A DNA stretch of 55,782 nucleotides, taken from Corynebacterium sp. p3-SID1056. Lineage in GTDB: Bacteria > Actinomycetota > Actinomycetes > Mycobacteriales > Mycobacteriaceae. Made by a program: the position numbers and the translations under genes. The notes beneath the pieces are model-generated. The model searched no databases, was not told where the DNA came from, and was given only the letters and a program-made list of their open reading frames with translations. How positions within the stretch are numbered: the stretch's first letter is position 1; each line of letters begins with the position of its first letter. Location: positions 1 through 55,782 of the forward strand of contig NZ_JALXXL010000014.1 of assembly GCF_025152525.1 (NCBI RefSeq), written 5' to 3'. This document shows, one piece after another, positions 28,468 to 36,318 of this stretch.

Positions 28468-28472
28468 CGGCC

Positions 28473-28859
28473 ATGCTCTCTTGGATTCTGCTGATTCTTT
28501 GCCTGGCCGCGTTCTTCGTGTTGGGAATGTGGCTGTCGGCGAAACTTTTCGGCCGCGGTGAGGCGCTCGCCCCGCTGCCGGAGACCGAAGACGTCAAGGA
28601 GGCGAACCGCCGCGCAGTCGAGGACGGCAATTTTGGCGAAATCCAGCTGGAAGTCGTCCACCGCGGCTACCGAATGGATCAAGTCGACGCGCTCATCGCG
28701 CAGCTGACTGGCCAGGAGGCAACCGGCGCGGCCACACGCAACCCCCAGCAGGTGCAGACCCACTCGTTGACCGAAGGCGTGACGCTCGATGAGACCGCGC
28801 CGCTTACCGGCGGGTTCACACCCGCGAACACCGACGCGAAACCTGAGGATCGCGCATAG
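28473..28859 (+). CDS. membrane-anchored DivIVA-like domain protein, 128 aa
   Basis: An N-terminal membrane helix (about residues 2-24, WILLILCLAAFFVLGMWL) is followed by a short linker and a DivIVA-type repeat, FGEIQLEVVHRGYRMDQVDALI, in which the R-GY-M-QVD pattern is characteristic. The C-terminal 50 residues are polar and probably disordered. The start is ATG at 28473, five bases after gpgS. The mycobacterial gene in the same place (Rv1209) has the same design. A role at the growing pole or division site is suggested by the DivIVA motif but not shown. Confidence 0.82.
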   Translation: MLSWILLILCLAAFFVLGMWLSAKLFGRGEALAPLPETEDVKEANRRAVEDGNFGEIQLEVVHRGYRMDQVDALIAQLTGQEATGAATRNPQQVQTHSLTEGVTLDETAPLTGGFTPANTDAKPEDRA

Positions 28860-28922
28860 TTACCTGCGGGTATGCTGCAGGATCACGCTATGCCCGGCGA
28901 AAAGCGCGTATCATGAACTTCA

Positions 28923-28928
28923 TACACT
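28923..28928 (+). promoter_or_regulatory. candidate -10 (TACACT) for the DUF3117 gene
   Basis: TACACT lies 25 bases before the ATG at 28954 and gives a short leader that holds the ribosome binding site AAGGAG (28939-28944). The -35 region is not recognisable. Confidence 0.4.
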
Positions 28929-28953
28929 GTTGAATCTGAAGGAGAGAATACGC

Positions 28954-29124
28954 ATGGCAGCAATGAAGCCGCGCACTGGTAGCGGTCCGATGGAAGCTGT
29001 AGAAGAGAGCCGCAAGATTGTGATGCGCATTCCATCCGACGGCGGCGGGCGCCTCGTTGTGGAGATGAGCAAGGAAGAAGCTGCCGAGCTCGGTGCTCTG
29101 CTCACCGAGGCAGCGGGCGAATAA
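28954..29124 (+). CDS. DUF3117 family small protein, 56 aa
   Basis: This is a very conserved actinobacterial small protein. It begins MAAMKPRTGSGPMEAVEESR and continues through IVMRIPSDGGGRLVVEMS to a C-terminal EEAAELGALL helix, which is the full family pattern. The length of 56 aa is standard. The ribosome binding site AAGGAG sits nine bases before the ATG. The function is unknown. The position between the DivIVA-like gene and glgA is the same as Rv1211 in mycobacteria. Confidence 0.93.
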   Translation: MAAMKPRTGSGPMEAVEESRKIVMRIPSDGGGRLVVEMSKEEAAELGALLTEAAGE

Positions 29125-29168
29125 ACCGCCCGCCACCCTACAACCGCTGGGGTGTCCGCTATGTGCGG

Positions 29169-29174
29169 TAGAAT
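29169..29174 (+). promoter_or_regulatory. candidate -10 (TAGAAT) for a leaderless methyltransferase mRNA
   Basis: TAGAAT is followed by exactly six bases and the ATG at 29181, and no ribosome binding site is present. This predicts transcription starting at the start codon. Confidence 0.5.
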
Positions 29175-29180
29175 CTCCAC

Positions 29181-30044
29181 ATGCTCAAAGACATCGTGGA
29201 CGTGCTCGCGGACCCAGTAGACCTTTCCCCGTTACGCGGCGAGGACGACTTTCGGCGCCTCGTCTCGGACACGGGGCATTCTTATGACGTGGCCAAGCAA
29301 GGCTACGTCACCCTTACCAGTGGTAAGGGCTTAAACCACGAGGGCGATTCACTCGAGATGGTCAATTCCCGCGAGGCGTTTCTCTCCCAGGGACACTTCG
29401 CTCCCTTCGTTGAGGCAGTGACCGAGCACGTGCAGGACGTGCTCGAGCACAGCGCCCCGCTGGCGTCGGAGCCCACCGTCCTTGAGGTCGGCGCGGGTAC
29501 CGGCTACTACTTGTCGCACACGCTCGACAGCGTTGTCGGAGCGCGCGGCGTGGGCTTGGACATCTCCGTTCCGGCGGCGAAGCACCTGGCCAAGTCGCAC
29601 TCGCGCGTCGGCGCGATTGTCGCGGATGTCTGGGCCGGCTTGCCGGTGCGCGACGAGAGCATCCACGCGATTACCGACGTCTTCGCGCCCCGCAACCCGA
29701 AAGAGTTCGCCCGCGTCCTCGCCCCAGGCGGGGAAGTGGTCGTCCTGCTGGCCCACCAGGGACATTTGGACGAGCTGCGCGAGCCGCTCGGCATCCTTGG
29801 CGTCGAGGCCGGCAAGTTAGAGCGGATGCTGGAACAGGCGGACGGCCACCTCGAGCTGGCCGCCGACCCACAGCTGATCGAGTTCCCGATGTGCCTTGAG
29901 CGCGACGCGATTGCAGCGCAGGTGGGCATGAGCCCTTCGGCGCGCCACATCGAGGCCGCGGTGCTCCAAGAGCGCGTGGCTACCTTGCCCGAGCGCTTAG
30001 AGGTTTCCGCACGCGGGCAGCTGGTCCGCCTGCGTAAGGCCTAG
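29181..30044 (+). CDS. RlmA-like 23S rRNA guanine-N1 methyltransferase family protein
   Basis: This is an SAM-dependent methyltransferase whose architecture matches RlmA: an N-terminal small domain ending in GHSYDVAKQGYVTL (residues 32-45), a LNHEGDSLEMVNSREAFLSQGHF linker, then a Rossmann domain with LEVGAGTGYYLSHTL near 100 and VLAPGGEVVVL near 180. The RlmA zinc ribbon normally has three Cys plus this His. Here the Cys positions read DPVDLSPL and SDTG, so zinc binding is lost. The length is 287 aa. The substrate guanine is inferred from homology only. The gene is convergent with and overlaps the GH32-like gene by four bases. Confidence 0.85.
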   Translation: MLKDIVDVLADPVDLSPLRGEDDFRRLVSDTGHSYDVAKQGYVTLTSGKGLNHEGDSLEMVNSREAFLSQGHFAPFVEAVTEHVQDVLEHSAPLASEPTVLEVGAGTGYYLSHTLDSVVGARGVGLDISVPAAKHLAKSHSRVGAIVADVWAGLPVRDESIHAITDVFAPRNPKEFARVLAPGGEVVVLLAHQGHLDELREPLGILGVEAGKLERMLEQADGHLELAADPQLIEFPMCLERDAIAAQVGMSPSARHIEAAVLQERVATLPERLEVSARGQLVRLRKA

Positions 30045-31486
30045 CGGGCGCTCGGGAAGCCGCGGCGCCACTCGTTGAAGATCTCCGCCTCGCCCGTGGC
30101 GCGCGAGCGGATACCGGTGTAGCCGTTTGCGGACCAGATGCGCGAAGCGGTCACCACGCTGCCGCCGCCGGCGAAGACCTCGAGGGTGGAGCCGTCGACG
30201 ATGATGGTGATGTTGTCTTCGTCGTCTTCGTTCACCTTGGCCTCGACCGGATCTCCGTCCAGGCGATCCACGGTGAGCGTTTCGCCGTTGTGGGTGATCA
30301 CCGCGACAGGGTCCCCGTTGCCATCGAGCACGTCGGCCACCACCGTTGAGCCGACCGGGATATCGCACAGCCCGGTCCACATCAGCGCGTGGCGAGAAGA
30401 CTGCACCGCTTCCGGCAGGCCGGGGGCGGGCACCTGGTAGAGCACGCCGTGCTGCAGCGTGGCGCGGCGCGGCAGGGTCAGTGCCTGTGCCCAGCCCTCC
30501 GACTCCCAGTTCGGCTCCGTGGTGGGGTCGATATTGCGTCCCGCCTTCGCCATGAACCCGAAGAAGTAGGTGCGCTCGAAACGGTCCTGCGCGTTGGAGG
30601 GCTCCAGGGTGTAGGTGGAGTTGCGCGGCCGGGTGAAGTCGTGGCCGTAGTCCAGCGGCGCCGCCGGGGTCGTCACGTTGAACACGTTGCCTTCTAGCGT
30701 GCCGACGAGGTAGACCGCAGTATCGCGGTCGTCGCCCTCGATGGTGAGGAAGAGGACATCGTAGATGGCGTTATCCACTTCGTCGCGCAAGCGGGTCAGA
30801 CGCGGGGCGACCAGCCGGCTTCCTGCGTCGAGGCCGGACTCGCCCTCGAAGGTCAGCGCGCCCTCCACCTGCCACGATTGCCCGTCGGAGGAGGAAAGTA
30901 CCACCGGCTGAGGCTCCTCGGTAGGGCCGGTGACCGCAAGCATGATCCAGCCGACGTGGGTCGCGCCGAGGTCGGCGCACTCGCGCCAATCACGCATGAC
31001 GCACGGAGAGCGGAAGCTCGTAAACTCCTCGTCATCTTGGACTACGGTGCCGAGGCGTTTGATGCTTGCGGCTGGCAGTAGCCTGCCGTCCTCGGCCTCG
31101 TCGAGGTCTTCGGAGAGCGCCCCGAGATCGTCAGCGTGCGCGCGCTGGATGGTGTTGCCCGCAGCCGTGTTGGAGGTGAAGTAGAGGTCGATCGCCTCGG
31201 TTCCTGCCGCGCCGACACCGGAATCCTCGGAGGCAACGACAGAACCAGCGCGCACGTTGAGCTCGCCGCCTACCGGGACGACCGCGTCGTTGCACTCGAA
31301 CCAGCTAAACGGGTCGTCCTCGCTTACCTCGTGGCCCCACGCGCTCGCCGCATCTGGCTCGAGCTTGTACTGGTAGAACATGTGCCACTCGCGGTTGTCC
31401 CTGTCGCCGGCGCGGATCACGCCCGCGGGCCCTTCGAGGATGCCGGTTTCTGCGGTGACGTGCAGTTCAGGTCTGTAAACGCTCAT
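30041..31486 (-). CDS. GH32-fold protein lacking catalytic residues (probable pseudoenzyme)
   Basis: The chain has a full GH32 (invertase/levanase) layout: RPELHVTAETGILEGPAG at residues 5-22, WHMFYQYK-WGHEVSED near 34-56, and a C-terminal beta-sandwich segment (TIIVDGSTLEVFAGGG). The three catalytic blocks have changed. The nucleophile Asp of the NDPNG block is Gly19, the RDP block reads RSP with Ser160, and the ECP block reads VAP with Val226. Hydrolysis is therefore unlikely, and carbohydrate binding is the simplest remaining role. The length is 481 aa and the protein is acidic, with no signal peptide. It lies 48 bases downstream of glgA on the same strand. GAGGAA upstream of the ATG is a distant ribosome binding site. 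Confidence 0.8.
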   Translation of the reverse strand: MSVYRPELHVTAETGILEGPAGVIRAGDRDNREWHMFYQYKLEPDAASAWGHEVSEDDPFSWFECNDAVVPVGGELNVRAGSVVASEDSGVGAAGTEAIDLYFTSNTAAGNTIQRAHADDLGALSEDLDEAEDGRLLPAASIKRLGTVVQDDEEFTSFRSPCVMRDWRECADLGATHVGWIMLAVTGPTEEPQPVVLSSSDGQSWQVEGALTFEGESGLDAGSRLVAPRLTRLRDEVDNAIYDVLFLTIEGDDRDTAVYLVGTLEGNVFNVTTPAAPLDYGHDFTRPRNSTYTLEPSNAQDRFERTYFFGFMAKAGRNIDPTTEPNWESEGWAQALTLPRRATLQHGVLYQVPAPGLPEAVQSSRHALMWTGLCDIPVGSTVVADVLDGNGDPVAVITHNGETLTVDRLDGDPVEAKVNEDDEDNITIIVDGSTLEVFAGGGSVVTASRIWSANGYTGIRSRATGEAEIFNEWRRGFPSAR

Positions 31487-31534
31487 TCTTAGTGTAAGTT
31501 CCTCACGGATCTAATCGACGATGTACGTTGCTCG

Positions 31535-32689
31535 CTACAGCAGCGTCTTGTACACGTCCACGGTTTCCTGCGCGATGGTAGCCCAAGAGAATTTCTCACG
31601 AGCGCGGGCAAGCCCCGCCGCCCCCATGCGCTGGGACAGTGCGGTATCACCCGCGACCTTGTTCACGGCTTCGGCGAGGTCTCGTTCGAAGGTTGCTGGG
31701 TCGTCTTCTGCGTAGTCGACCAACACCCCGGTCTCGCCGTCGACGACCACCTCCGGGATGCCGCCCACGCGGGAGGCCACCACGGCGGTCTCGCAGGCCA
31801 TCGCCTCCAGGTTGACGATACCCAGTGGCTCGTAGATGGAGGGGCAGACGAACACGTCGGCGGCAGCATAGACCTCGCGGATCTTCTCTGCCGGCAGCAT
31901 GTCCTTGACCCAGAAGATGCCTTCGCGCTCTGCGCTCAGCTTGTCCACCAACGCCTCCGTCTCCGCCGCGATCTCGGGAGTATCCGGGGCACCGGCGCAG
32001 AGGATGAGCTGAATGTCCTGGTCAAAGTGCTGGGCTGCCTTGAGCAGGTGGGGCACGCCCTTCTGGCGCGTGATGCGGCCGACGAAGGCGGCGATCGGCT
32101 TGTTCGGATCCACCCCGAGCTCCTCGAGGATGGGAGTCTCGCACGGGTACCAGTGCTCCGGGTCGATCCCGTTGAGTACCACGTGCACCTTGTCCGGCTC
32201 GATGCGCGGGTACGCGCGCAGAATCGCGTCCTTCATACCCGAGGACACAGCGATGACAGCATCCGCGTACTCCATGGCGTTCTTCTCGCTCCAGGAAGAG
32301 ACGTTGTACCCGCCGCCGAGCTGCTCACGCTTCCACGGCCGATCCGGCTCGAGCGAGTGCGCGGTCACCACGTGCGGGATCTCGTGCAGCTGCCCGGCAA
32401 GGTGCCCACCGAGGCCCGCGTACCAAGTGTGGGAGTGCACGACATCCAAGCCGGCAGCGGCGTTGGCCATGCGCAGCCCAGTCGACAGTGTCTTGATTGC
32501 GCCGTTGGCGTTTTCCAACTCGGGGTCGACTCCGTGCACGAAGACGCCGTCCATGTCGCGCGGTGCACCCATGCAGTGCACGTCGACGTCGACAAGCTTG
32601 CGCATGAACCTCGTTAACTCAGTGACGTGGACGCCGGCACCACCGTAGACCTCCGGCGGATACTCTCTGGTCATCATTCCGACTCTCAT
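31535..32689 (-). CDS. glgA: GT4 glycogen/maltose-1-phosphate synthase GlgA
   Basis: This actinobacterial-type glycogen synthase (GT4, GT-B fold) uses ADP-glucose; mycobacterial relatives make alpha-maltose-1-phosphate. MRVGMMTREYPPEVYGGAGVH at the N-terminus is the family start, so ATG 32689 is chosen over an in-frame extension. VGRITRQKGV near 205 and the donor-site motif PSIYEPLGIVNLEAMACE near 290 (with the two Glu) are intact. The length is 384 aa. It is divergent from glgC across about 130 bases with a GlxR-like site. TATCCT lies eight bases before the ATG, so the leader is at most very short. Confidence 0.94.
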   Translation of the reverse strand: MRVGMMTREYPPEVYGGAGVHVTELTRFMRKLVDVDVHCMGAPRDMDGVFVHGVDPELENANGAIKTLSTGLRMANAAAGLDVVHSHTWYAGLGGHLAGQLHEIPHVVTAHSLEPDRPWKREQLGGGYNVSSWSEKNAMEYADAVIAVSSGMKDAILRAYPRIEPDKVHVVLNGIDPEHWYPCETPILEELGVDPNKPIAAFVGRITRQKGVPHLLKAAQHFDQDIQLILCAGAPDTPEIAAETEALVDKLSAEREGIFWVKDMLPAEKIREVYAAADVFVCPSIYEPLGIVNLEAMACETAVVASRVGGIPEVVVDGETGVLVDYAEDDPATFERDLAEAVNKVAGDTALSQRMGAAGLARAREKFSWATIAQETVDVYKTLL

Positions 32690-32697
32690 ATGCCCCG

Positions 32698-32703
32698 AGG
32701 ATA
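32698..32703 (-). promoter_or_regulatory. candidate -10 (TATCCT) of glgA
   Basis: On the minus strand TATCCT is eight bases before the glgA ATG, consistent with a leaderless or nearly leaderless mRNA. Confidence 0.4.
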
Positions 32704-32752
32704 GTGACGATTCTGAAATGCTGCACCGAACCTGGGCGACTAACCCCGAAGT

Positions 32753-32768
32753 GGTGAAAAAGTCCACA
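32753..32768. promoter_or_regulatory. candidate GlxR-like site between glgA and glgC
   Basis: GGTGA-N6-CCACA matches 8 of 10 consensus bases of TGTGA-N6-TCACA. It is centred between the two candidate start sites. Carbon-source control of glgA/glgC by GlxR is known in Corynebacterium, which raises the prior; the match itself is modest. Confidence 0.35.
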
Positions 32769-32806
32769 TGGCCGGGAGAACCACTGCACGGTTCGGGCAT
32801 TTTCAA

Positions 32807-32812
32807 TACGCT
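32807..32812 (+). promoter_or_regulatory. candidate -10 (TACGCT) of glgC
   Basis: TACGCT lies eight bases before the GTG at 32821. No ribosome binding site is visible, so the mRNA may be leaderless. Confidence 0.35.
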
Positions 32813-32820
32813 TGAGAAGT

Positions 32821-34038
32821 GTGAGAAGCCAGCCAAGAGTTCTAGCCATTGTCCTTGCGGGCGGCGAAGGGAAGCGACTGTTCCCGCTGACTGCCGACCG
32901 CGCGAAACCCGCCGTGCCTTTCGGCGGCAACTACCGACTGATCGATTTTGTACTGTCCAACCTGGTCAACGCGGGGTACATGCGCATTGCCGTGCTGACG
33001 CAGTACAAGTCGCACTCCCTTGACCGCCACGTGGCCACCGCGTGGAATGTCTCCGGGCCGACGCCGCAGTACATTGCTTCCGTGCCTGCCCAGCAGCGCC
33101 GCGGCAAGCGTTGGTACAACGGTTCGGCCGACGCGATCGTGCAGTCGTTGAACCTGATCTACGACGACAAGCCGGATTACGTCCTGGTCTTCGGCGCGGA
33201 CCACGTCTACCGCATGGATCCCTCGCAGATGGTCGAAGACCACATCAAGTCCGGCAAGGCGGCAACCGTCGCCGGGATCCGCGTGCCGCGTGCCGAGGCG
33301 ACCGCCTTCGGCTGCATCCAGTCGGACCCGGACGGCACGATTACCGAGTTTTTGGAAAAGCCGGCCGACCCGCCGGGGACCCCGGACGACCCGGAGATGA
33401 CCTTCGCCTCCATGGGCAACTACGTCTTTTCCACCGAGGCGCTTGTCCAAGCGCTGTTGGAGGACGAGCAGAACGAGGATTCTGCGCACGACATGGGCGG
33501 CGACATCATCCCGTACTTCGTCAACAAGGGCGAGGCGAATGTGTACGACTTCTCTGAAAACCACGTGCCTGGCGCCACTGAGCGCGACAAGGGCTACTGG
33601 CGCGACGTCGGTACCATCGACTCCTTCTACGAGGCGCACATGGACCTCATCTCCTCGCACCCGGTGTTCAACCTCTACAACAGCTCCTGGCCGATCCACT
33701 CCACGGAGGACGGCAACCTGCCGCCGGCCAAGTTTGTCATGGGCGGCATCGCGCAGGAGTCCATCGTGGCCTCCGGCTCCATTGTCTCCGGTGCCACCGT
33801 GCGCAACTCCGTGCTCTCCACCGACGTGCGAGTAGAAGAGGGCGCCACTGTCGAAGGCTCCGTGCTTCTGCCTGGCGTGCGAGTTGGCAAGGGCGCGGTC
33901 GTGCGCCACTGCATCTTGGACAAGAACGTCTACGTCTCCGACGGGGAGCTGATCGGCGTGGACAAGCAGCGCGACAGCGAACGCTTCCGCGTCTCCGACA
34001 ACGGCGTCGTAGTCGTGGGCAAGAACGAAGTGATCTAG
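32821..34038 (+). CDS. glgC: glucose-1-phosphate adenylyltransferase GlgC
   Basis: This enzyme makes ADP-glucose from ATP and glucose-1-phosphate for glycogen synthesis. The pyrophosphorylase motif [20 protein letters not shown] is at about residues 10-29, the catalytic-site GADHVYRMD near 129 and the glucose-1-P region [11 protein letters not shown] near 178, followed by a C-terminal left-handed helix domain with [15 protein letters not shown] repeats. GTG 32821 aligns with family N-termini; an in-frame TTG at 32812 would add three residues. The length is 405 aa. It is divergent from glgA, and its stop overlaps the convergent methyltransferase gene by four bases. Confidence 0.95.
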   Translation: MRSQPRVLAIVLAGGEGKRLFPLTADRAKPAVPFGGNYRLIDFVLSNLVNAGYMRIAVLTQYKSHSLDRHVATAWNVSGPTPQYIASVPAQQRRGKRWYNGSADAIVQSLNLIYDDKPDYVLVFGADHVYRMDPSQMVEDHIKSGKAATVAGIRVPRAEATAFGCIQSDPDGTITEFLEKPADPPGTPDDPEMTFASMGNYVFSTEALVQALLEDEQNEDSAHDMGGDIIPYFVNKGEANVYDFSENHVPGATERDKGYWRDVGTIDSFYEAHMDLISSHPVFNLYNSSWPIHSTEDGNLPPAKFVMGGIAQESIVASGSIVSGATVRNSVLSTDVRVEEGATVEGSVLLPGVRVGKGAVVRHCILDKNVYVSDGELIGVDKQRDSERFRVSDNGVVVVGKNEVI

Positions 34039-34715
34039 CGCTTCGTCAACAGCGTCAAGCCCCCATCGAGGGGCAGGCGCGTGACCACGCCGTTGTGCTC
34101 GGCGGCGAAGTCACCCACGTAGTCGTCCGCCTCGCGCGCGGCTGCGGTTTCGCGGTCGCGACGGGTGGCGTCGGCAAGCGTGCCATCGAGCAGCGAGCCG
34201 GCGAGCATCAGCGTGCCGCCGGGGGCGAGCAGTGGCCACGCGGCGCGGATCATTGGTTCGAGCTCTACTGGCGCGACATCCGCGTAGATAAGCTGGTAGG
34301 CGCTCTTGGCCAGCCTGCCCATCACGTCGAGTGGGCGCGCGGTGAGGAAGCGCACGCGGGACGCCGAATACCCACCGGCGCGCAGCGCTTGTTTGGTACC
34401 GGACTGCAACGCGGCCTCCGGTTCGATGCACGTGAGCGTCGCCTTGTCCGGCAAACCACGGAGCATGCTCAGCCCCACCACGCCTGCCGCCGGGGTCACC
34501 GCCACCGCGCCGTGCGGGACGCCATCGCGCGAACCGGTCGCAGCGAAGCTGGTGAGCAGCGCACAGACGGTCGCGGAGGGGGCTGCCACGCCGTTTTCTT
34601 CCGCCTCGGTGCGCGCGAAGCGCAGGCCCTCGGCGAAAGGTTCCGGTGCGAGCGCGTCGGCTGCGGCGCGCTTGTTGGCATAGGCGATCATTTGGGAAAA
34701 AGCTGTCTCACTCAC
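34035..34715 (-). CDS. O-methyltransferase (Rv1220c-like)
   Basis: This is an SAM-dependent methyltransferase of the O-methyltransferase family 3 type. The [17 protein letters not shown] segment near residue 75 is the SAM-binding loop (a G-x-G variant), [20 protein letters not shown] near 100 contains the acidic ribose-binding residue, and LIYADV near 145 with [10 protein letters not shown] near 165 finishes the fold. The length is 226 aa. I use GTG 34715 because TATGAT is seven bases upstream, predicting a leaderless mRNA; the longer ATG frame at 34763 would run through the promoter. It is divergent from sigE, exactly as Rv1220c/Rv1221 in mycobacteria. The substrate is unknown. Confidence 0.87.
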   Translation of the reverse strand: MSETAFSQMIAYANKRAAADALAPEPFAEGLRFARTEAEENGVAAPSATVCALLTSFAATGSRDGVPHGAVAVTPAAGVVGLSMLRGLPDKATLTCIEPEAALQSGTKQALRAGGYSASRVRFLTARPLDVMGRLAKSAYQLIYADVAPVELEPMIRAAWPLLAPGGTLMLAGSLLDGTLADATRRDRETAAAREADDYVGDFAAEHNGVVTRLPLDGGLTLLTKR

Positions 34716-34722
34716 ACCGCAC

Positions 34723-34728
34723 ATCATA
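34723..34728 (-). promoter_or_regulatory. -10 element TATGAT of the O-methyltransferase gene
   Basis: A near-perfect -10 hexamer on the minus strand, seven bases before the GTG at 34715. No ribosome binding site separates them. Confidence 0.6.
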
Positions 34729-34783
34729 GCCGGGCCGCGCAGGCGGCGGCAGGGTGTACCCACGAAAAGGCCCGGCTATCTGC

Positions 34784-34813
34784 TTGCCGTGGCCTAGGCG
34801 AATCTGCCACAAT
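34784..34813 (+). promoter_or_regulatory. candidate sigE promoter
   Basis: TTGCCG (34784-34789), an 18-base spacer and CACAAT (34808-34813), then six bases to the GTG at 34820. This looks like a sigma-A type promoter giving a leaderless mRNA. I see no clear ECF-type GGAAC/GTT pair. Confidence 0.45.
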
Positions 34814-34819
34814 GGATTG

Positions 34820-35455
34820 GTGACTTCTTCCGACCTCACACGCCAGCCCGCCGCCGCCCACCAGGAATCGGACGTGCCAAAAACCTCTGGCACGGCGGCC
34901 TTTGATGCAGGATTGGCTGGGATGCCGAGCTGGTCGGAACTGGTTGAGGAACACGCGGACAGCGTGTACCGCCTGGCGTACCGGCTCTCGGGCAACCAGC
35001 ACGACGCGGAAGACCTGACCCAAGAGACATTCATGCGTGTGTTCCGCAGCCTCAAGCATTACAAGCCGGGCACCTTCGAAGGCTGGCTGCACCGCATCAC
35101 CACCAACCTCTTTTTGGATATGGTGCGCCACCGCGCCACCATCAGGATGGAGGCGCTGCCCGAGGATTACGAGCGCGTCCCCGGCACCGACATGACGCCC
35201 GAGCAGGCCTACACGGTGTCGAACCTCGACCCGGCGTTGCAGCACGCGCTCGACGAGCTGAGCCCAGATTTTCGCGTCGCGGTGGTCCTGTGTGACGTCG
35301 TGGGGATGACCTATGAGGAGATCGCCGACACGCTGGGCGTGAAGATGGGGACGGTGCGCTCGCGCATTCACCGCGGCCGGATGCAGCTGCGGGAATCGCT
35401 TCAGCGCCAGGCAAAGCACGACGACGCAGCCCACGAGCTCATCCGGACGCGCTAG
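34820..35455 (+). CDS. sigE: ECF sigma factor SigE
   Basis: This is an extracytoplasmic-function sigma factor for cell-surface stress. Region 2 runs from [20 protein letters not shown] through [20 protein letters not shown] (about residues 50-115), and region 4 carries the helix-turn-helix [20 protein letters not shown] near 165-185. The length is 211 aa from GTG 34820; this start is chosen for the CACAAT hexamer six bases upstream, and an in-frame ATG at 34754 would include the promoter. The next gene encodes its ZAS-type anti-sigma factor, the usual arrangement. The neighbours (O-methyltransferase, tatB) match mycobacterial sigE. Confidence 0.93.
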   Translation: MTSSDLTRQPAAAHQESDVPKTSGTAAFDAGLAGMPSWSELVEEHADSVYRLAYRLSGNQHDAEDLTQETFMRVFRSLKHYKPGTFEGWLHRITTNLFLDMVRHRATIRMEALPEDYERVPGTDMTPEQAYTVSNLDPALQHALDELSPDFRVAVVLCDVVGMTYEEIADTLGVKMGTVRSRIHRGRMQLRESLQRQAKHDDAAHELIRTR

Positions 35456-35531
35456 CAGCGTGGTCAGTTCGGCGCGTAAGCTGGTGCCGTCGATAAGGAT
35501 CCCTTTGGGCACGAGAGGAGTGCGGGCAACG

Positions 35532-35885
35532 GTGCACAAACGCTTTTCTTCCACCGAGCACCTCAGCCCGGAGGCGGTTGCCGCGTTTACCGACGGCGAG
35601 CTGAGCAACACCGCGATGCGCAGAGCACGCGTGCACCTCGCGCAGTGCCCGGAGTGCTGGGCCGAGGTGCTTGCACAGCGCCGCACCGCGCAACGCGTAC
35701 GCGGTTGCAACGACGAGGAGTTGCACGCGCCGCCATCCCTGGTGGAGCGGCTCACGCAGTTGCGTCACGAGGACGCGAGGGAGAGCGAGGCTCGCGATGG
35801 GCAGGCCGCGGCGGCACAGAGTGGGGTGCTGGATAAGATGGAAACGGTGTTTCGCACCCTAACGCGGCGCGGGGAGAAGGAGTAA
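35532..35885 (+). CDS. rseA: anti-sigma-E factor with ZAS motif
   Basis: This is a soluble anti-sigma factor of 117 aa (RseA/CseE). The zinc-associated anti-sigma motif HxxxCxxC is His35-Cys39-Cys42 in VHLAQCPECW, in the expected helical context AVAAFTDGELSNTAMRRARVH (shown in part). It is expected to hold SigE until oxidative or envelope stress or proteolysis. There is no membrane helix. The start is GTG at 35532 with GAGGAG about 11 bases upstream; a GTG at 35520 is an alternative. It lies 76 bases after sigE and four bases before tatB. Confidence 0.9.
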   Translation: MHKRFSSTEHLSPEAVAAFTDGELSNTAMRRARVHLAQCPECWAEVLAQRRTAQRVRGCNDEELHAPPSLVERLTQLRHEDARESEARDGQAAAAQSGVLDKMETVFRTLTRRGEKE

Positions 35886-35889
35886 GGCA

Positions 35890-36309
35890 GTGTTTTCCAA
35901 CATCGGTTGGGGCGAGATCTTCTTCATCATTGTCTTGGGCCTGATTATCATCGGCCCCGAGCGCCTGCCGGGCGTGCTGGAAGACGTCCGGGCGGCGATT
36001 TATGCGGCGCGCAAGGCCATCACCAATGCGAAAGCTGAGCTCAACGGCGAGCTCGGTGAGTTCGAGGAGTTCCGGCAGCCCATGGAGACGGTGTCCAAAT
36101 ACGCCGCCATGGGGCCGAAGCGCGCGATTTCGCAGATGCTTTTCGACGGCGACGAGCACCCCTTCGACGACATCGACCCGCGCACCGCGCTCAACGAGAG
36201 CCCACAGGCCCGGACTCCGAAGCCGCCGGTGAAGCGCAACCCCGACGGCTCACGCAAGCAGGAACCGCCGGCCGCCGGAGGAGGGTTCTCCTGGGCCGAC
36301 ATCACCTAG
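35890..36309 (+). CDS. tatB: Sec-independent protein translocase TatB
   Basis: This is a subunit of the twin-arginine translocase receptor complex. It has a single N-terminal membrane helix (MFSNIGWGEIFFIIVLGLII) followed by the conserved GPERLPG hinge at about residues 22-28, then an amphipathic helix (VLEDVRAAIYAARKAITNAK) and a Pro/Arg-rich flexible tail. The length of 139 aa is usual for actinobacteria. The GTG start lies four bases after the anti-sigma stop, so it may share sigE-operon transcription. tatA and tatC are not in the window. Confidence 0.93.
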   Translation: MFSNIGWGEIFFIIVLGLIIIGPERLPGVLEDVRAAIYAARKAITNAKAELNGELGEFEEFRQPMETVSKYAAMGPKRAISQMLFDGDEHPFDDIDPRTALNESPQARTPKPPVKRNPDGSRKQEPPAAGGGFSWADIT

Positions 36310-36318
36310 CGCGCGGAG

